The notes beneath the pieces were generated by a model. That model was not told the origin of the DNA. It did no database searches and saw only the letters and a list, made by a program, of their open reading frames with translations. This document shows, piece after piece, positions 36,990 to 45,358 of a stretch of DNA of 64,000 nt. The DNA is from Cyclobacteriaceae bacterium (GTDB lineage: Bacteria > Bacteroidota > Bacteroidia > Cytophagales > Cyclobacteriaceae): contig JAGQYM010000008.1 in the NCBI GenBank assembly GCA_020436085.1, positions 1 through 64,000 on the forward strand, read 5' to 3'. The position numbers and the translations under genes are program-made. Within the stretch, counting starts at the first letter, position 1. Each line of letters begins with the position of its first letter.

Positions 36990-39689
36990 ATGAGAAGAGT
37001 CTTCATCTTGTTTTTGTGCTTCTGCGGTATTCAGGCAGGTGCTTCTCATATTGTGGGTGGCGAATTTGAACTAATCCACATCAGTGGATCGTCTTATAGA
37101 CTCAATCTGATCATCTACTTCGACAAGTTGAATGGCGCTGTGGGGGCTAAGGATCCAAATGCTACGGTCGCTATTTTCAGAAAAAGTAACGATACATTCA
37201 TTACCAACGTGGTGCTTCCGCTCGACATGGAAAGCAGCGTGTCCTATACCCAGCCTGAGTGCTCCAATGGTGAAATTGTCACCGATAAACTTATTTATAC
37301 AACTATTATCACTCTCGATCCGGAAATTTTCAATGAGGAGGAGGGATATTACGTAGCGTGGGAACGTTGTTGCCGAAATTACACCATCACAAATATCTTT
37401 AGTGAAGACCCTGCCCCACAAAATGGTGGCATAGCTGCAGGTCAGACCTTCCTTCTGGAGTTTCCAGCCGTGGTGAAGAATGGTCAGCCATTTATTAATT
37501 CATCGCCACGCCTGTTTCCTCCTCTCAATGACTATGCCTGCCCAAACAGACCTTACTATGTTGATTTTGCAGGTATTGATGACGATGGTGATTCGTTGGT
37601 GTATTCACTCACCACGCCACTCAACACGCACTCAGCAGTGGCTTTACCTGCATTGCAACCGAGACCCTATCCAGTGGTAGAATGGCGTGATGGGTTTAAC
37701 ATCAATCACATCATTGGGGGAAACCCAGATCTCAAAATCAGCAAGGACGGTTTGCTTACAGCCACGCCATTGATCCAGGGGCTTTTTGTTTTTGCAGTCA
37801 AAGTGCAGGAGTATCGAAACAAGGAATTGATTGGTGTGTCGAGAAGGGACTTTCAGATGTTGGTAGTGGATGGTTGCGCAGATGCAGTACCGCCTGAAAT
37901 TACAGGACCTACAAATGTTAATCTCTCCTATACAATGACGGGTGATGACCGATGCATAACAGTAACTGTTTCTGATGCCGATTCGCAAAAATCAAATCAC
38001 AACTTTACAGAAAAGGTGAAGATCAGAGCGGTGGGTCTCAATTTTGCCAACAAGAACCTCACCGAAATATTACCTGCAGATGTGACGGAGATGTTGACCA
38101 ATGGCAGTACTGCCGACTTCAAAATTTGTTTTCCAGTTTGCCCTTTTTTCATTGGTGGACCGTATCAGGTAGGCATTATTGCCATGGACGATGCTTGCAG
38201 TCTCCCGCTGCTGGACACTTTAAAGATTACTGTCAACGTTGAGCCACCACCAAATACAGATCCTTACTTTACCGACCCTGGTCCGGTTCAGCTAACTTTA
38301 GATGAAGGGAAATCATCCGATGAGCCTGGCTTGCTGCCTCCCGATTTTCTAGCCTTCGAAGTGCGAGACGATGAGGCGGACAATCTCCTGGTGTCTGTAC
38401 TCACAGATGGGTTTGTGCTAAACGATGCAGGTATTTCTTATACTGTTGATCCTGAACAGCCAGGCTTGGTGAAGGGTCGATTAAAATGGGATGCGTTTTG
38501 TGATATTTACGACTTCACGAAGCGAACGACTTTCAATGTTACAATTCAGGTGGATGATTTGGACGAGTGCCAGCTAAATGATCCAATTAAAAAGGAGTAC
38601 AGTTTCACAGTCAAGCTTCCGGAAAACGCCCCTCCAATAATTGATACGAACCTCACTGCAAATCCAAGTGAGCGGATTGTTTCTGGAGTTCAGCGTAGGG
38701 TGTACGAGACCTTGACTTTTGATGTATTCGGGGAGGATATTGTTGATCATGACTATTTGGTGCTGGATCTTGTTGGAACGGAGACCCAGAGTGTTGAGTC
38801 ACTCAATTCACTAGGTGTTTCATTTCAAAAGGTTGAAGGTACGTCTTCCGTTCAATCTAAGCTGACCTGGGATATTACTTGCAATGGCTCTTTGGATTTA
38901 GATAGTGTTGACAGTTATGACTTACAGTTCTTAGTTGTGGATGACAAGAACAAATGCAGGATCTACAAAGCGGACACTGTTGAGGTTGAAGTTAAAATTC
39001 TACCTCCGCCTAATATCGGTCCGCAGCTAGTAGTCAATAGCCTTAATACTGATGTTGCCCTTGTAAACAATGAAATTGAAATATTCAGAGGTAATCAGAT
39101 CATTCTGGGATTACAGGGTGCTGATTTTGATAATGACCCAAAAGACTTGCTTAAACTGGAATTGATTGATGCCAAGGGTATTGTGCCGCCCAGTGGATTC
39201 GTGTTTGAGTCGGCTGAAGGAGAGGGCTCGGTATCAACAACTTTTAGTTGGAATCCTGACTGTTCCATATTTGAAAATGGGGTTTATGAAAATGACTACG
39301 TATTTACATTTAGTGTGAATGACCAGCGCTGCTTCAATACCAAAGCGGATACTGTTGAAGTAGTGATGAAAATCAAAGACATTGATGGGAGCGATAGTGG
39401 ATTTGACCCTATCAATTTCTTTACTCCCAATGATGATGGATTCAACGATTATTACTCGATGGAGAAATTTAACGAAGACACTGAATTGTTGGAAAACATT
39501 CTACCACTTGACAATTGCATTTCCCAGTTTCAAGCCATCCGAATTTATAACCGCTGGGGTAAGGAAGTTTTCAAGAGTACCGATCGTGACTTCAAGTGGT
39601 ATGGTAAGGGCGAAGCCGCAGGTGTTTATTATTACCTGATCAAGTATTCCAACAAGGAGTACAAGGGAGCATTGTCTGTCCGCTATTAA
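36990..39689 (+). CDS. Large secreted protein with T9SS type B (CHU_C) sorting domain
   Basis: About 899 residues from ATG 36990 (MRRVFILFLCFC); the frame continues to 36918 but those residues precede the signal peptide. The signal peptide ends around GASH. The chain is a row of beta-sandwich domains with repeated cysteines and Ig-like/cadherin-like patterns. Its end is the gliding-motility C-terminal domain: PINFFTPNDDGFNDYYSM, AIRIYNRWGKEVFKS, AAGVYYYLIKYS. It would be exported by T9SS to the cell surface; function may be adhesion. It overlaps the next gene (convergent) by 4 bp. Confidence 0.9.
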   Translation: MRRVFILFLCFCGIQAGASHIVGGEFELIHISGSSYRLNLIIYFDKLNGAVGAKDPNATVAIFRKSNDTFITNVVLPLDMESSVSYTQPECSNGEIVTDKLIYTTIITLDPEIFNEEEGYYVAWERCCRNYTITNIFSEDPAPQNGGIAAGQTFLLEFPAVVKNGQPFINSSPRLFPPLNDYACPNRPYYVDFAGIDDDGDSLVYSLTTPLNTHSAVALPALQPRPYPVVEWRDGFNINHIIGGNPDLKISKDGLLTATPLIQGLFVFAVKVQEYRNKELIGVSRRDFQMLVVDGCADAVPPEITGPTNVNLSYTMTGDDRCITVTVSDADSQKSNHNFTEKVKIRAVGLNFANKNLTEILPADVTEMLTNGSTADFKICFPVCPFFIGGPYQVGIIAMDDACSLPLLDTLKITVNVEPPPNTDPYFTDPGPVQLTLDEGKSSDEPGLLPPDFLAFEVRDDEADNLLVSVLTDGFVLNDAGISYTVDPEQPGLVKGRLKWDAFCDIYDFTKRTTFNVTIQVDDLDECQLNDPIKKEYSFTVKLPENAPPIIDTNLTANPSERIVSGVQRRVYETLTFDVFGEDIVDHDYLVLDLVGTETQSVESLNSLGVSFQKVEGTSSVQSKLTWDITCNGSLDLDSVDSYDLQFLVVDDKNKCRIYKADTVEVEVKILPPPNIGPQLVVNSLNTDVALVNNEIEIFRGNQIILGLQGADFDNDPKDLLKLELIDAKGIVPPSGFVFESAEGEGSVSTTFSWNPDCSIFENGVYENDYVFTFSVNDQRCFNTKADTVEVVMKIKDIDGSDSGFDPINFFTPNDDGFNDYYSMEKFNEDTELLENILPLDNCISQFQAIRIYNRWGKEVFKSTDRDFKWYGKGEAAGVYYYLIKYSNKEYKGALSVRY

Positions 39690-40423
39690 AGCTCTATCCT
39701 AAGAATCTGATCTTCGCGGATATACGCGTCCTCATTCATCCACTTCACGTGAACCCAAACGTCTTTTTTATCTTCCAGGTCAAGAAGGTGTCCCTCGTTG
39801 AGAATGCCAATGACAGAAGCCCCGGCAGATGGCCCGCTCATTAAATAAGTTGAGTTGCGATGCACGATTCCCAGATGCGGATCAAGGCTATAGTTGATGT
39901 GTGAAAATATAATTGCCAACATAAATAGCATCATAATGGCTAACGGCATGGTGCTTTTCTCACGCTTTCTATTGTAGATCATAAGACCGAATATAAGTGC
40001 AGCTATGCCCGACAATAATCCGGTGATGGTGCTGTGATATTCTCGCAGCAGAGAGAAAGCTTGTCTGGTTTGTGTAGTCTTGTAACCGATGAGGTGATGC
40101 TTGTCAGCCATCTCATTCATTTTAACTAACGCAGTCTCGTCATTGGAAGCCAGGTAATAGAGATTGAGGTAATAAAGTGACTCGCTTATGTTGCCTAGTC
40201 CCTCATGGATGAAGGCCATTTTCAAAAGGATCGACTGCGAGTAAAGCCCCTTACTTAAAAGGTCACCGTAAATTTCAAGTGATTGCGTATACTGCTTTTG
40301 ATTGTAAAGTGAGTCCGCTTTTTTTAGAGATCGATCGGGAGTTTGCGCTTCCGTGGAGATGCCGGTGAAGAGCAACAGCAGAGCGAAGAGAAAATTTAAA
40401 ACTGCTTTTTGCTTATTTTTCAT
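39686..40423 (-). CDS. TPR and SH3-domain membrane protein (BatE-like)
   Basis: 245 residues. Signal sequence to about 26 (STEAQ), TPR-like helices at roughly 30-110 (ADSLYNQKQYTQSLEIYGDL), two membrane segments near 133-150 and 158-175, then a bacterial SH3-like domain (TYLMSGPSAGASVIGILNEGH...VWVHVKW). This layout is that of BatE from the aerotolerance operon, but the other bat genes are not here. Its promoter region is shared, divergent, with the tRNA-Lys promoter. Confidence 0.7.
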   Translation of the reverse strand: MKNKQKAVLNFLFALLLLFTGISTEAQTPDRSLKKADSLYNQKQYTQSLEIYGDLLSKGLYSQSILLKMAFIHEGLGNISESLYYLNLYYLASNDETALVKMNEMADKHHLIGYKTTQTRQAFSLLREYHSTITGLLSGIAALIFGLMIYNRKREKSTMPLAIMMLFMLAIIFSHINYSLDPHLGIVHRNSTYLMSGPSAGASVIGILNEGHLLDLEDKKDVWVHVKWMNEDAYIREDQILRIEL

Positions 40424-40438
40424 AACCTGCTACCTTTG
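40409..40438 (+). promoter_or_regulatory. Promoter of tRNA-Lys
   Basis: TTG at 40409-40411, a 19-bp spacer, and TACCTTTG at 40431-40438 match the Bacteroidetes consensus TTG...TAnnTTTG. It reads toward the tRNA. Confidence 0.7.
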
Positions 40439-40474
40439 TGCCCTCAATTAAAGAAAAGCCTCAAATTTAGGCAA

Positions 40475-40506
40475 GATTCCGTAGCTCATCCCGATAGCTA
40501 TCGGGA
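40475..40506 (+). repeat. tRNA-Lys 5' fragment joined to a palindrome
   Basis: GATTCCGTAGCTCA at 40475-40488 equals the first 14 bases of tRNA-Lys (40534-40547). It is followed directly by the perfect 18-bp palindrome TCCCGATAGCTATCGGGA (40489-40506), a type of repeat common in Bacteroidetes genomes. The junction falls in what would be the D-loop. Confidence 0.7.
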
Positions 40507-40533
40507 GGTTGAGTAAAAAAATTGTCGGGAAAG

Positions 40534-40606
40534 GATTCCGTAGCTCAGTTGGTAGAGCATAACACTTTTAATGTTAGGGTCCTGGGTTCGAATCCCAGCG
40601 GGATCA
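40534..40606 (+). tRNA. tRNA-Lys (anticodon TTT)
   Basis: 73 nt. Acceptor stem GATTCCG with CGGGATC, D-arm TAGCTCAGTTGGTAGAGC, anticodon arm TAACA-CTTTTAA-TGTTA with TTT in the centre, and T-arm CTGGGTTCGAATCCCAG. CCA is not encoded. A terminator follows at 40620-40651. Confidence 0.97.
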
Positions 40607-40619
40607 CAAAAAATAGAAA

Positions 40620-40651
40620 GGCCAGGAAGTATTCCTGGCCATTTTGTTTTT
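40620..40651. terminator. Terminator after tRNA-Lys
   Basis: GGCCAGGAA, a 3-nt loop and TTCCTGGCC form a perfect 9-bp stem followed by ATTTTGTTTTT. It ends 2 bp before the stop codon of the convergent DUF1275 gene. Confidence 0.85.
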
Positions 40652-40653
40652 AG

Positions 40654-41421
40654 CTACTCCCTTCGGATAACCTCTCGTTCAAAATAGCTCTTTCTGATGA
40701 AGGGCTGATTTCCGGAGATGTATTTGGCAATGGATATCTTAAAGAGGTCATATAGTATGACCAGTGCCAAAAGTCCTGATACCACGAAAAATACCCCGTT
40801 GCGCAACTCCAGGTAAACGACACCCGCAACGATTCCACCCACCATATATGAGGTCAGTACCGCTCCCAGAAGCCAGGCTTTCTCTACCACCTTAGGATCT
40901 TGACGATGTTCCTTCTTGGTTAACATCGAAAAGGAGATTGCAAGGTCTGTCGTAAGGCCAGTAAGGTGTGTGGTTTTGAGCGACATGTTGGAAACGCTGG
41001 CGGTCAACCCGTTTTGCAGACCCATGGCAAAAAGCATGATGGCTACCATGAGTTCAGTTTCCCATAGTCGTGAGGCGTAGAATTCCTGCAAATAGATGCC
41101 AATGAAAATCATGCAGGCGATTTCGAATATCAAAGGCATGGCGTGTGATAGGTACTGAGATCTGCTGTTCACGACAAATAAATTGGCAACAAAATTTCCA
41201 AGGAAGAAAAGGCTAATCCATCCCAGCACAATCCCAGCCTCTAGCCAATTGCCTCTGGCTATCTCTTGTGCGAGAATTGCATAATGACCTGTAACATTTG
41301 AAGTGAAAGCAAGAAAAATAATTAATGATGTAACGTTCACCATGCCTGCTGAGAACGCGGTAAGCGTTCCCAACATTACGTTGTCTCGAAGAGATCTATT
41401 GCTATAAAGCCTACGCAGCAT
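40654..41421 (-). CDS. YoaK/DUF1275 family membrane protein
   Basis: 255 residues with about six to seven membrane helices. The start RDNVMLGTLTAFSAGMVNVTS, SNVTGHYAILAQ, and GLQNGLTASVSNMSLKTTHLTG match the DUF1275 (YoaK) pattern, whose central segment has polar residues in helices. Function is unknown; a transporter is often guessed. Next to it on the same strand is the Usp-like gene, 17 bp upstream. Confidence 0.85.
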   Translation of the reverse strand: MLRRLYSNRSLRDNVMLGTLTAFSAGMVNVTSLIIFLAFTSNVTGHYAILAQEIARGNWLEAGIVLGWISLFFLGNFVANLFVVNSRSQYLSHAMPLIFEIACMIFIGIYLQEFYASRLWETELMVAIMLFAMGLQNGLTASVSNMSLKTTHLTGLTTDLAISFSMLTKKEHRQDPKVVEKAWLLGAVLTSYMVGGIVAGVVYLELRNGVFFVVSGLLALVILYDLFKISIAKYISGNQPFIRKSYFEREVIRRE

Positions 41422-41438
41422 CGTATTGTATTACCCGA

Positions 41439-41945
41439 CTATCCTCTGGCGTGACTCTTGTTGAAGAATAATGCAGCCAACTGTTCTGTTTCAATCCAGG
41501 TTGGTTCAATAAATTCCTCAGATTGAATCTCTGTAGCAGTGAGTGAACTCTTTTTGATGAAAGGCACCAAATCAAAGCTCCTTTTATGTCTGCGTATGAA
41601 CTTATAACTCACAGGAACAAATGCCTCATCTACTTTATTGGCTTCGATATATTGATTGAATGCAGCGACATTGAAACCGGTGAAGATGTCTACATGAAGT
41701 GATTCAATTCTCGACCGGAACCGGTTTTGCATCAGCCAACAAGAGGATACGAATTCTTCAGTCTCCAGTTTTTCAATGAGCTGACTCTTCGAAAAAAACA
41801 GGAGGTCTGAAATTGAATCAGATAGTGAAATGCCGTGAACCAGCAAGACTTTGGCTTTTGTCTCACCCAACTGGGTCATGGCATCTTTGAAAACATTAAG
41901 TGATTGAACTGAAAAATCAGTGGGGATTAGGATCGTCTTTGTCAT
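41439..41945 (-). CDS. Universal stress protein-like protein
   Basis: 168 residues beginning MTKTILIPTDFSVQSLNVFKDA, the standard opening of UspA domains, then VLLVHGIS. The rest is diverged, and the ATP-binding G-2x-G-9x-G(S/T) motif of UspA is not seen at the C-terminus, so ATP binding is doubtful. It probably forms an operon with the DUF1275 gene. Gap 41946-42050 upstream holds nothing recognisable. Confidence 0.65.
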   Translation of the reverse strand: MTKTILIPTDFSVQSLNVFKDAMTQLGETKAKVLLVHGISLSDSISDLLFFSKSQLIEKLETEEFVSSCWLMQNRFRSRIESLHVDIFTGFNVAAFNQYIEANKVDEAFVPVSYKFIRRHKRSFDLVPFIKKSSLTATEIQSEEFIEPTWIETEQLAALFFNKSHARG

Positions 41946-42050
41946 AACTGCCTGCTTTTGTTTGAAGCAAAACTATGGTTGCGGCATTAGACGGTGCTAA
42001 GAGCCCGATTAGGAAGACATTAGAATATAAATCCCAACATTAGAATGACA

Positions 42051-43421
42051 TTAGAGCGTGTAATTTCCCAATGGCAGGTTGATTCTGACGGTTGTCCCTT
42101 CGTTGAGCGTGGAAGCAACGATCAGTTCTCCATTGTGCATTTTCACAATATTTCTGGCAAGCGGCAGCCCGATTCCATATCCTTCAAAACTTTTTGCGTT
42201 GGACGCCCTGAAATACGGATCGAAAATATACGCAAGGTCGCTTTCCGGAATGCCGATACCGGAGTCCTTTATGATCACGATCACTGACTTGTCGGACGCC
42301 CCAACTGCAACTTGAACTACATTGTTATCTGAGTATTTACATCCGTTCAGTATCACATTGGATAAGGCCAGATGAAGTAATTGGTCATTGCCTTTTATCT
42401 TCAACATTTCTGGACTCTCCGGAAGCAAGCTGAAATCAATGCTAATTTTTGCTTTAGGATTAATTTTTTCGACTGTACTTGTTACATCAAGCACCAGTTG
42501 ATCGACACGGATTTTATTAAACTTTTGAGATTTCCCATCAAAACCAGTTTCTGCCAGAAAGAGTAGTGCTTTTGTTTTTTTGTCAAGCTTTTCAGCCTCT
42601 TTCAACATTGTGTTTAAGGATTCCCTGTACTCCTCCGGTTTTCTATCCCTCGAAAGAGCAAGGTCAGCCTCCCCGATTATGGAAGTAAGGGGTGTGTTAA
42701 GTTCGTGAGAAGCATTGCTGATAAAGTTCTTCTGGGTTTCGAAAGACGTTTCCAGTCTGTTGAGCATATCGTTGAATGTGGTCACCAGTCGTCCAAGTGA
42801 GTCTTCGTGTTGGGGAATAGGCAGGCGGAGGTGAAGATTTTGAGAGCTGATCTCCTGCACCGCACTGATAATTTTATTTACTGGCTGAACCAGGGTTTGA
42901 GAGAAAATGAACGAAACCATTACAATCAAAAGCAGTGCGAAGGCAAGTGAGGTGAGTAGCAAATTGCGCAGATAAGCAATATGGTGGGTGTTGAAATAGT
43001 TTTCAGCTGAGATAATAACTATATAATCTTCATTAGAAGAGTTACGATATTTTATCCCAGAATAATAGATGTTTTTGTTACTGTAGCTGGCGGCATCGTT
43101 ACTGATGATTTCACTCACAAATGACATAGGAACGTCTTTCGGGATATTTGATTCTGACGCTTCTTCATTCAGTTTAATCACAAACTCTCGTTGATTGGGA
43201 AGTTTTTCGAGATACTCTTGCCGAATCTCTCTCACGCTACTCACCTCATTGTGTGGTTCCAGTTGGATTTTTGCTGTTGTGGCAGCTCTGATTTCAAGGC
43301 GCTTGTAGAAATCGGTAAATGCGTAGTTGGAAATAGAATAGTAAATGAACCCACTGAACAAGAGGGAATAGGTGAAGAAGATGCCGATAAGAATGAATAT
43401 TAGCTTTGTCTGTAATTTCAT
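42051..43421 (-). CDS. Sensor histidine kinase
   Basis: 456 residues. Membrane helices near 7-29 and 152-174 flank a periplasmic sensor part; HAMP about 175-227; phosphoacceptor H239 in FISNASHELNTPLTSIIGEA; ATP-binding domain with NVILNGCKYSDNN (N box), IKDSGIGIP (G1) and GYGIGLPLARNI (G2). It phosphorylates the OmpR-type regulator encoded upstream, which it overlaps by 4 bp. Signal sensed is unknown; the layout resembles CusS/ArlS-type kinases. Confidence 0.93.
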   Translation of the reverse strand: MKLQTKLIFILIGIFFTYSLLFSGFIYYSISNYAFTDFYKRLEIRAATTAKIQLEPHNEVSSVREIRQEYLEKLPNQREFVIKLNEEASESNIPKDVPMSFVSEIISNDAASYSNKNIYYSGIKYRNSSNEDYIVIISAENYFNTHHIAYLRNLLLTSLAFALLLIVMVSFIFSQTLVQPVNKIISAVQEISSQNLHLRLPIPQHEDSLGRLVTTFNDMLNRLETSFETQKNFISNASHELNTPLTSIIGEADLALSRDRKPEEYRESLNTMLKEAEKLDKKTKALLFLAETGFDGKSQKFNKIRVDQLVLDVTSTVEKINPKAKISIDFSLLPESPEMLKIKGNDQLLHLALSNVILNGCKYSDNNVVQVAVGASDKSVIVIIKDSGIGIPESDLAYIFDPYFRASNAKSFEGYGIGLPLARNIVKMHNGELIVASTLNEGTTVRINLPLGNYTL

Positions 43422-44134
43422 TCTGACTCTTTTAAGACATACCCCATTCCAATCACGGTGTGAATCAATTTCTCAGCACCAATCACATCAAGTTTTTTTC
43501 TCAGGTAGTTGACGTAAACATCCACCACGTTGGTGCCAATGTCAAAGTTTATGCCCCACACTTCGTCCAGCATTTCTTTTCGCGATAAAACTTTCATTGG
43601 GTTCTTCATGAACAGAAGTAGCAGTCGGTATTCGGTAGATGTGAGGGAAAGTTCCTTACCAGCTCTGCTAACTGTTTTTCTTTCATCGTTCAGTTCCAAG
43701 TCAGAGAAGCGATAAACCGTTTCGTCTTTCACTGGTGCACCGAAAGTTTCTGATCGCCTCAACAAAGTCCTGATTCTGGCGAGCAACTCAATGAGTTTAA
43801 AAGGTTTTACCAGGTAGTCGTCAGCCCCTGTATCGAGTCCTATTACCACATTCTCTGTACTGCCAAGTGCTGTTAACATTAGAATGGGAATGTCTTTTTG
43901 TTCCGCACGGACCTGACGGCATACTTCGAGTCCGTTAATCGTTGGCAGCATGATGTCGAGTATGAGTATGTCGTAGTTTCCCTGACGCACCATCTGCAGC
44001 CCGGTCTGCCCATCCATTGCGATGCTCACATTGAAGCCTTCTTCTGTGAGCCCCCGATTAATGAACGAACACACGTTTACATCATCTTCTACCAGGAGAA
44101 TTTTTTTCAAGTGCTTCTGATTTTGTGGAGTCAA
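43418..44134 (-). CDS. OmpR/PhoB-family response regulator
   Basis: 238 residues. Receiver domain with KILLVEDDVNV, phosphoacceptor D60 in YDILILDIMLPTINGLE, and Lys in DDYLVKPFKLIELLAR. The C-terminal winged helix has ELSLTSTEYRLLLLFMKNP, VLSRKEMLDEVWG and the recognition segment NVVDVYVNYLRKKLD. Cognate kinase follows directly (4-bp overlap). Confidence 0.94.
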   Translation of the reverse strand: MTPQNQKHLKKILLVEDDVNVCSFINRGLTEEGFNVSIAMDGQTGLQMVRQGNYDILILDIMLPTINGLEVCRQVRAEQKDIPILMLTALGSTENVVIGLDTGADDYLVKPFKLIELLARIRTLLRRSETFGAPVKDETVYRFSDLELNDERKTVSRAGKELSLTSTEYRLLLLFMKNPMKVLSRKEMLDEVWGINFDIGTNVVDVYVNYLRKKLDVIGAEKLIHTVIGMGYVLKESE

Positions 44135-44223
44135 ACAGGTTTATCCGCCTGTTTTATTTTTGTTAATCAAAGATATTAATCCACTTGATATAATTTACAG
44201 ATGATTTTGGATGAGTGGGTGGA

Positions 44224-44252
44224 AAAGCAAAAGGCCAAATTCAATTGGCCTA
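44224..44252 (-). terminator. Terminator after doxX-like gene
   Basis: On the minus strand AGGCCAA, a short AT loop and TTGGCCT run into TTTGCTTTT. It lies about 30 bp after the DoxX gene stop codon. Confidence 0.75.
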
Positions 44253-44283
44253 TGTCAGAAATCATCTACGAAAATGCAATTTC

Positions 44284-44688
44284 CTACTGTAACAGATGAT
44301 TGTCATTTCTAAAAATTACTCTTCCCAAACTGTACTTGCCCGCCCCTGTGAATAGCAAGCAGGCTCCAATCACCAGAAAGAGTAAGGCTTTTTCCTTTGT
44401 GCCATAGGGGTCATCTGCATGTCGAATAAAAGCCGCTGTGGACATGGTGAGGACCCAAAACAACGCGGCCGGTCTCGTGAACAAACCGACCCCGATTAAT
44501 AACCCGCCACCAAATTCTGATAATGCTGCCGCCCACGCAAAAAGTGCCGGCAAGGGAAAGCCCATTTCACCAACACCTTTTATCAGACCTTCGGAGGGAG
44601 GCGTCTTTCCAAGACCGTGGCCGAACGCCATAAAAAATCCCGCAATTCGTAGTAGTAGCAGTCCAACATCTGCGTTAATCGGTTTCAT
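44284..44688 (-). CDS. DoxX family membrane protein
   Basis: 134 residues with four membrane helices. LLLLRIAGFFMAFGHGLGK at the start, AWAAALSEFGGGLLIGVGLFTR and a last helix LLFLVIGACLLFTGAGKYSL are typical of DoxX. The family takes part in thiol/oxidative stress complexes or quinone redox chemistry; the precise role is unknown. It starts one base after the stop codon of the lipoprotein gene upstream, so the two are co-transcribed. Confidence 0.87.
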   Translation of the reverse strand: MKPINADVGLLLLRIAGFFMAFGHGLGKTPPSEGLIKGVGEMGFPLPALFAWAAALSEFGGGLLIGVGLFTRPAALFWVLTMSTAAFIRHADDPYGTKEKALLFLVIGACLLFTGAGKYSLGRVIFRNDNHLLQ

Positions 44689-44689
44689 T

Positions 44690-45301
44690 TTATTGAGTTG
44701 ATTTCATAGAATTCTTAAAACGTTGATAGTTACGCAAGAGTGCCTTCCATCTCACGGCATTTTCCGCAGACGGTTCTATTTCTTCATTTTTGTAGAGTTC
44801 AGCTATTTCTGTTGAGTCGTGGGTACGAGCCCACTCGATTATAGGTTGAAGTAATATATCGGCTGAGATATTTTTATCTGGCAGCCAATAAATCAGACTC
44901 TCATGAATTTCTCCCGTGTGGTTGATCCAGAAAGACTGCTCGGTAACTGACGCTGGCTTCCCAATGAGATCATAAAAGTCATTTGTTTCTGTAAACAGCG
45001 TCTTTACCGCTTGTGTTTTTGCATCAAACCAGATGGAGTCTAAAATCGTGCGCCCATTCATTACGCTGTCCCATGCCGCCCATGGCCCTTTTGATTGATT
45101 CGATTTGAGCCTGATGGTAGGCCTTCCTTCTTTTGACTCAAACCAAACTTTCATCGTGTCTGCCACAAATAGCTGAAAGGCAGAATCTTTTTGTTTTCGT
45201 AGCGAGAGATATTGGTTCACTCGCCTAACCTGATCTTGATGTGAAATTTCTGTAGTGCATCCAATCAATCCACCAATTAGAAAAATAATTAGACATCTCA
45301 T
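44690..45301 (-). CDS. Lipoprotein of unknown function
   Basis: 203 residues. MRCLIIFLIGGLIGCTTEIS shows a lipobox, LIGC. The mature part is a single alpha/beta domain with many aromatic residues (GPWAAWDSVMNGRTILDSIWFD, HESLIYWLPDKNIS). I do not recognise the family. It precedes the DoxX gene in an operon and follows the subtilase gene (45359-47032) after 57 bp. Confidence 0.65.
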   Translation of the reverse strand: MRCLIIFLIGGLIGCTTEISHQDQVRRVNQYLSLRKQKDSAFQLFVADTMKVWFESKEGRPTIRLKSNQSKGPWAAWDSVMNGRTILDSIWFDAKTQAVKTLFTETNDFYDLIGKPASVTEQSFWINHTGEIHESLIYWLPDKNISADILLQPIIEWARTHDSTEIAELYKNEEIEPSAENAVRWKALLRNYQRFKNSMKSTQ

Positions 45302-45358
45302 CGGATCAATATCCGTGAGAAAGCTTAATCAGCGTGTTAATGGGATGTTAAATGGGAC

